Positions 6,939 to 8,588 of a DNA stretch of 8,588 bases are shown in pieces. The stretch is taken from positions 1 through 8,588 of the forward strand of contig JAOPXA010000013.1 in NCBI GenBank assembly GCA_025965395.1. The letters run 5' to 3'. How positions within the stretch are numbered: position 1 is the first letter of the stretch; each line of letters opens with the position of its first letter. The DNA comes from Nocardioidaceae bacterium. GTDB lineage: Bacteria > Actinomycetota > Actinomycetes > Propionibacteriales > Nocardioidaceae. The position numbers were made by a program, and so were the translations under genes. The notes under the pieces are model-generated. The model was not told the DNA's origin. It worked only from the letters and a program-made list of their open reading frames with translations, and did not search any database.

Positions 6939-6943
6939 GGGAG
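6939..6943 (+). promoter_or_regulatory. Shine-Dalgarno sequence for the MmcQ/YjbR gene
   Basis: GGGAG lies 6 nt before the ATG at 6950. It supports that ATG over the second one two codons later at 6956. Confidence 0.6.
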
Positions 6944-6949
6944 CTTCGT

Positions 6950-7324
6950 ATGCCGATGCCGAGTTTTGGTCGGGAGCAGGCTCGTGCAGCGTGTGCAGAC
7001 CAGACCGATTCCGACGAGAGCCATCCGTTTGGCGACCAGAGCGCCGTGTTCAAGATTCGCGGCAAGGTCTTTGCGGTCGTCAACCTCGACAAGGACCCGA
7101 GCTTCCTGACCGTCAAGATCGACCCGTCGTACGCCGAGGCGTTGGTTGCAGAGCACGACTCGATCCGACCCGGCTATCACGTCAACAAGCGACACTGGGT
7201 CACGGCGACGCTCGATGGCACGGTGCCGCCGAGACTGCTTCGCGAGCTGGTTGAGGACTCATACGACTTGGTGGCGTCCAAGCTGCCGAAGAAGGATCGC
7301 CCTGTCAGTCCTCGCCGCGAGTGA
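6950..7324 (+). CDS. MmcQ/YjbR-family small protein
   Basis: This 124-residue protein belongs to the MmcQ/YjbR family, which has a CyaY-like fold and is commonly annotated as DNA-binding; its biological role is poorly defined. Recognisable segments are HPFGDQSAVFKIRGKVFAVV (25-44), the DPSYAEALVAEHDSIRPGYH stretch (58-77), NKRHWVTATLDG (79-90) and a C-terminal helix, LLRELVEDSYDLVASKLPKK (96-115). The length is normal for the family and there is no signal peptide or membrane segment. The start at 6950 is supported by GGGAG six bases upstream; the second ATG at 6956 is the alternative. It follows the GH6 gene by 41 bp across a hairpin, so it may have its own promoter or be read through. Its last 20 bp overlap the 3' end of the convergent NTF2-like gene. 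Confidence 0.92.
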   Translation: MPMPSFGREQARAACADQTDSDESHPFGDQSAVFKIRGKVFAVVNLDKDPSFLTVKIDPSYAEALVAEHDSIRPGYHVNKRHWVTATLDGTVPPRLLRELVEDSYDLVASKLPKKDRPVSPRRE

Positions 7325-7799
7325 CCTCTGGCTCGAGGTAGAAGCCAGGCTTCATCGCAGGGTTGTAAGTGCGTACGTGTGTCCAGTCCAGCGAGATGGC
7401 GCGCCGGGTGAATTTCCAGACGCCGTCGACGCGACGAAACTCGTCTTGGCTGCGGCTGGCCCAAAGCGTCTCGCGGCTCTCCGGCGGACTGGTGAGCTGG
7501 TAAGACATTTTGTAGGCCTCGCCCGTTGCGGTGTCTCCGTCGACATCGAAGAGTGCCTGCAAGACGTAGTGGGTGGTGTGTGCATGGGCGTCGTTGCTGC
7601 GCGTTCCCTCGACGAATTCGTCTACCCCCAAGGGGGTGTCGTCGCCGTGAAGGTTGATGCTGTCCTCGGTAAAAAGGCTCCGCAGGCGCTCGTAGTCACG
7701 GTGGTCGAGGCATTGGGAGTAGACCGCTACGAGTTCCTGGAGTTCCTGCTTGTCGGCGAGGAGGAGAAGGCGAGCGAGCTGTGCATCGTCCATGGTCAT
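7305..7799 (-). CDS. NTF2-like / SnoaL-like domain protein (possible dehydratase or cyclase-fold enzyme)
   Basis: This 164-residue protein has the NTF2-like alpha+beta cone fold of the SnoaL_4/scytalone dehydratase-like group: N-terminal helices with ELVAVYSQCLDHRDYERLRS (22-41), LFTEDSINLHG (42-52), HTTHYVLQALFDVDGDTATG (74-93), and the strands SQDEFRRVDGVWKFTRRAIS (117-136). Y27, D32 and H77 occupy spacings close to the Tyr/Asp/His catalytic set I recall from bile acid 7-alpha-dehydratase (BaiE). An enzymatic role is therefore plausible, but related proteins also act as ring-hydroxylating dioxygenase small subunits or have no known activity. I chose ATG 7799 because AGGA lies 5 nt upstream. 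A GTG at 7826 would add nine residues, and ATG 7793 is also possible. The gene is divergent from an extradiol dioxygenase gene across a short AT-rich region, which suggests joint regulation and a shared catabolic role. Its tail overlaps the MmcQ/YjbR gene. Confidence 0.88.
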   Translation of the reverse strand: MTMDDAQLARLLLLADKQELQELVAVYSQCLDHRDYERLRSLFTEDSINLHGDDTPLGVDEFVEGTRSNDAHAHTTHYVLQALFDVDGDTATGEAYKMSYQLTSPPESRETLWASRSQDEFRRVDGVWKFTRRAISLDWTHVRTYNPAMKPGFYLEPEVTRGED

Positions 7800-7804
7800 A
7801 CGCG

Positions 7805-7808
7805 TCCT
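7805..7808 (-). promoter_or_regulatory. Shine-Dalgarno sequence for the NTF2-like gene
   Basis: On the minus strand AGGA sits 5 nt upstream of ATG 7799. It favours this start over the GTG at 7826, which is preceded by ATCCACTAA, with no purine-rich ribosome site. Confidence 0.55.
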
Positions 7809-7840
7809 ATCGGGGAGGAGCCACACTTAGTGGATCGAAA

Positions 7841-7870
7841 ATATACTATGCGCTTAGAATATATGTTCTA
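7841..7870. promoter_or_regulatory. Operator-like cluster of three TAGWAYAT half-sites in a divergent promoter region
   Basis: The gap between the NTF2-like gene (start 7799) and the extradiol dioxygenase gene (start 7895) is strikingly AT-rich from about 7827 to 7870. It contains TAGTATAT (minus strand, 7841-7848), TAGAATAT (plus, 7855-7862) and TAGAACAT (minus, 7863-7870). The last two form a 16-bp palindrome, TAGAATATATGTTCTA, with one mismatched pair. The first and second form another inverted repeat whose centre is 11 bp away, about one helical turn. TATACT (7842-7847) and TAGAAT (7855-7860) resemble -10 boxes, so a bound regulator would cover the promoters. No clear -35 box was found. 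The regulator is not in this window. Confidence 0.6.
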
Positions 7871-7885
7871 GGATGCTGACCACCC

Positions 7886-7894
7886 GAGGTAAGG
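7886..7894 (+). promoter_or_regulatory. Ribosome binding region for the extradiol dioxygenase gene
   Basis: GAGGTAAGG precedes two in-frame ATGs. GAGG is 5 nt before ATG 7895, and AAGG is 6 nt before ATG 7901. Either start is possible and they differ by two residues. Confidence 0.5.
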
Positions 7895-8588
7895 ATGACG
7901 ATGAGCGGTTTGATCAGCCAGATGGGCTACGTGGCGTTGCTGACGACTCAGCTTGATGAGTCCGTGCAGGTTGCGACGGAGATGCTAGGCCTGCGCGTCA
8001 CGGAGCGCGGAGCGGGTATCGCCTACCTTGCCGCTGCGGACGTCCACCACGAGATGGTCTACACCGCTGCGGAGGTCGACGCGGTCGATCACTTCGGGCT
8101 TGTGGCGCATGACGCGGCGGCGCTGGTCGAGCTTCGCACGCGAGTCGACGCTGCTGGGTTTCGCGTGGTGAGCGACGTGCCGCTTGTGAAGGGCAATGGC
8201 GAGGGATTCGCCTTTGTCGGGCCGGAGGACTTCGTGTTCTGCGTGTATGTGGGTGCCGAAGTGCCCTCACCGGTGCCACTTTCGTTCGGTCCCGACCGTT
8301 ACGGCCACGTCAACCTGCACCCCCAGGACCTCCAGACGATGAAGGACTTCCTCGTCGATGTCCTCGACTTCCGGCTCTCCGACATTATCGGCGACGACTT
8401 CGCCTACTTCATGCGCTGCAACCCCGATCACCACGGCATCGCGCTCATCAAGGGTCGCGGCACCTTGCACCACCATGCCTGGCAGACCCAGAGCATCGCC
8501 GACCTCGGCAAGCTGGCCGATCGGCTCTTCCGCGTCGGCAAGCACCTGATCTGGGGGCCGGTGCGGCACGGCGCAGGGCACAACATCG
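7895..8588 (+). CDS. Type I extradiol ring-cleavage dioxygenase, VOC superfamily (3' end outside window)
   Basis: Type I extradiol dioxygenases use non-haem Fe(II) or Mn(II) to open catechol-type rings next to the hydroxyl pair. The visible 231 residues hold two vicinal-oxygen-chelate modules: a degenerate N-terminal one (about 8-118, starting QMGYVALLTTQLDESV) and a catalytic C-terminal one starting at RYGHVNLHPQDLQTMKDF (135-152). Expected active-site elements are H138 (first metal ligand), DFRLSDII (158-165), NPDHHGIAL with the active-site histidine pair H179-H180, LHHHAWQ (191-197) supplying the second metal histidine, and WGPVRHGAGHN (220-230) with H225. The third ligand, a glutamate near the C-terminus, would fall after the window ends. 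The start is ATG 7895, with ATG 7901 as an alternative. The substrate (catechol, biphenyl-diol, steroid-type or homoprotocatechuate) cannot be told from this fragment. It is probably the first gene of a rightward catabolic operon, co-regulated with the divergent NTF2-like gene. Confidence 0.9.
   Translation, partial: MTMSGLISQMGYVALLTTQLDESVQVATEMLGLRVTERGAGIAYLAAADVHHEMVYTAAEVDAVDHFGLVAHDAAALVELRTRVDAAGFRVVSDVPLVKGNGEGFAFVGPEDFVFCVYVGAEVPSPVPLSFGPDRYGHVNLHPQDLQTMKDFLVDVLDFRLSDIIGDDFAYFMRCNPDHHGIALIKGRGTLHHHAWQTQSIADLGKLADRLFRVGKHLIWGPVRHGAGHNI

Noticed and set aside
7855..7870. LexA/SOS box
   Set aside because: Compared with TCGAAC-N4-GTTCGA, three of twelve consensus bases differ, and the neighbouring genes are not DNA-repair genes. 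A catabolic operator fits better.
7146..7871. Plus-strand open frame of 241 codons spanning the MmcQ/YjbR tail and the NTF2-like gene
   Set aside because: It overlaps two supported genes in other frames and reads through the AT-rich operator; no ribosome site or domain is seen.

Overview
The window is GC-rich (roughly two thirds G+C by eye) and tightly packed, with codon use and protein families typical of an actinobacterium. The protein style suggests something near Nocardioidaceae/Propionibacteriales, but that placement is only an inference. Six or seven genes lie end to end with short gaps. No rRNA, tRNA, CRISPR array, insertion sequence or phage gene is visible, and no gap between genes exceeds about 180 bp.

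Left part, minus strand (1-4663). The main gene encodes a 1301-residue single-module non-ribosomal peptide synthetase of the Pls/PosA type: adenylation domain, carrier domain, then a membrane-embedded C-terminal half built as three tandem repeats separated by paired transmembrane segments. It has no condensation or thioesterase domain. This is the architecture of epsilon-poly-L-lysine synthetase. The binding-pocket residues read by hand (D-A-E-S-I-G-T-V-V-K) point to lysine or a similar basic amino acid. Its stop codon overlaps, in an ATGACTAG junction, the start of a downstream M1-family zinc aminopeptidase gene that runs off the left edge. The pair looks like a translationally coupled synthetase and peptidase unit for a cationic homopolymer, and it is the most interesting system in the window.

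Middle part, plus strand (4664-7324). A 177-bp divergent intergenic region carries three copies of an 11-bp motif (CGAGTGGCGCA). To its right come a stand-alone PHP-domain metal-dependent hydrolase with an N-terminal helix-hairpin-helix region (like the PolX C-terminus without the polymerase), a small secreted family 6 glycoside hydrolase (cellulase type) with complete catalytic residues, and a short MmcQ/YjbR-fold protein. These look like independent housekeeping or accessory genes rather than a pathway.

Right part (7305-8588). A minus-strand NTF2/SnoaL-like protein, overlapping the MmcQ/YjbR gene tail to tail by 20 bp, is divergent from a plus-strand type I extradiol dioxygenase (VOC superfamily) that runs off the right edge. 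Their short AT-rich divergent promoter region holds three half-sites of a TAGWAYAT motif in alternating orientation, a probable operator. This end probably marks the beginning of an aromatic or steroid-type ring-degradation locus continuing beyond the window.
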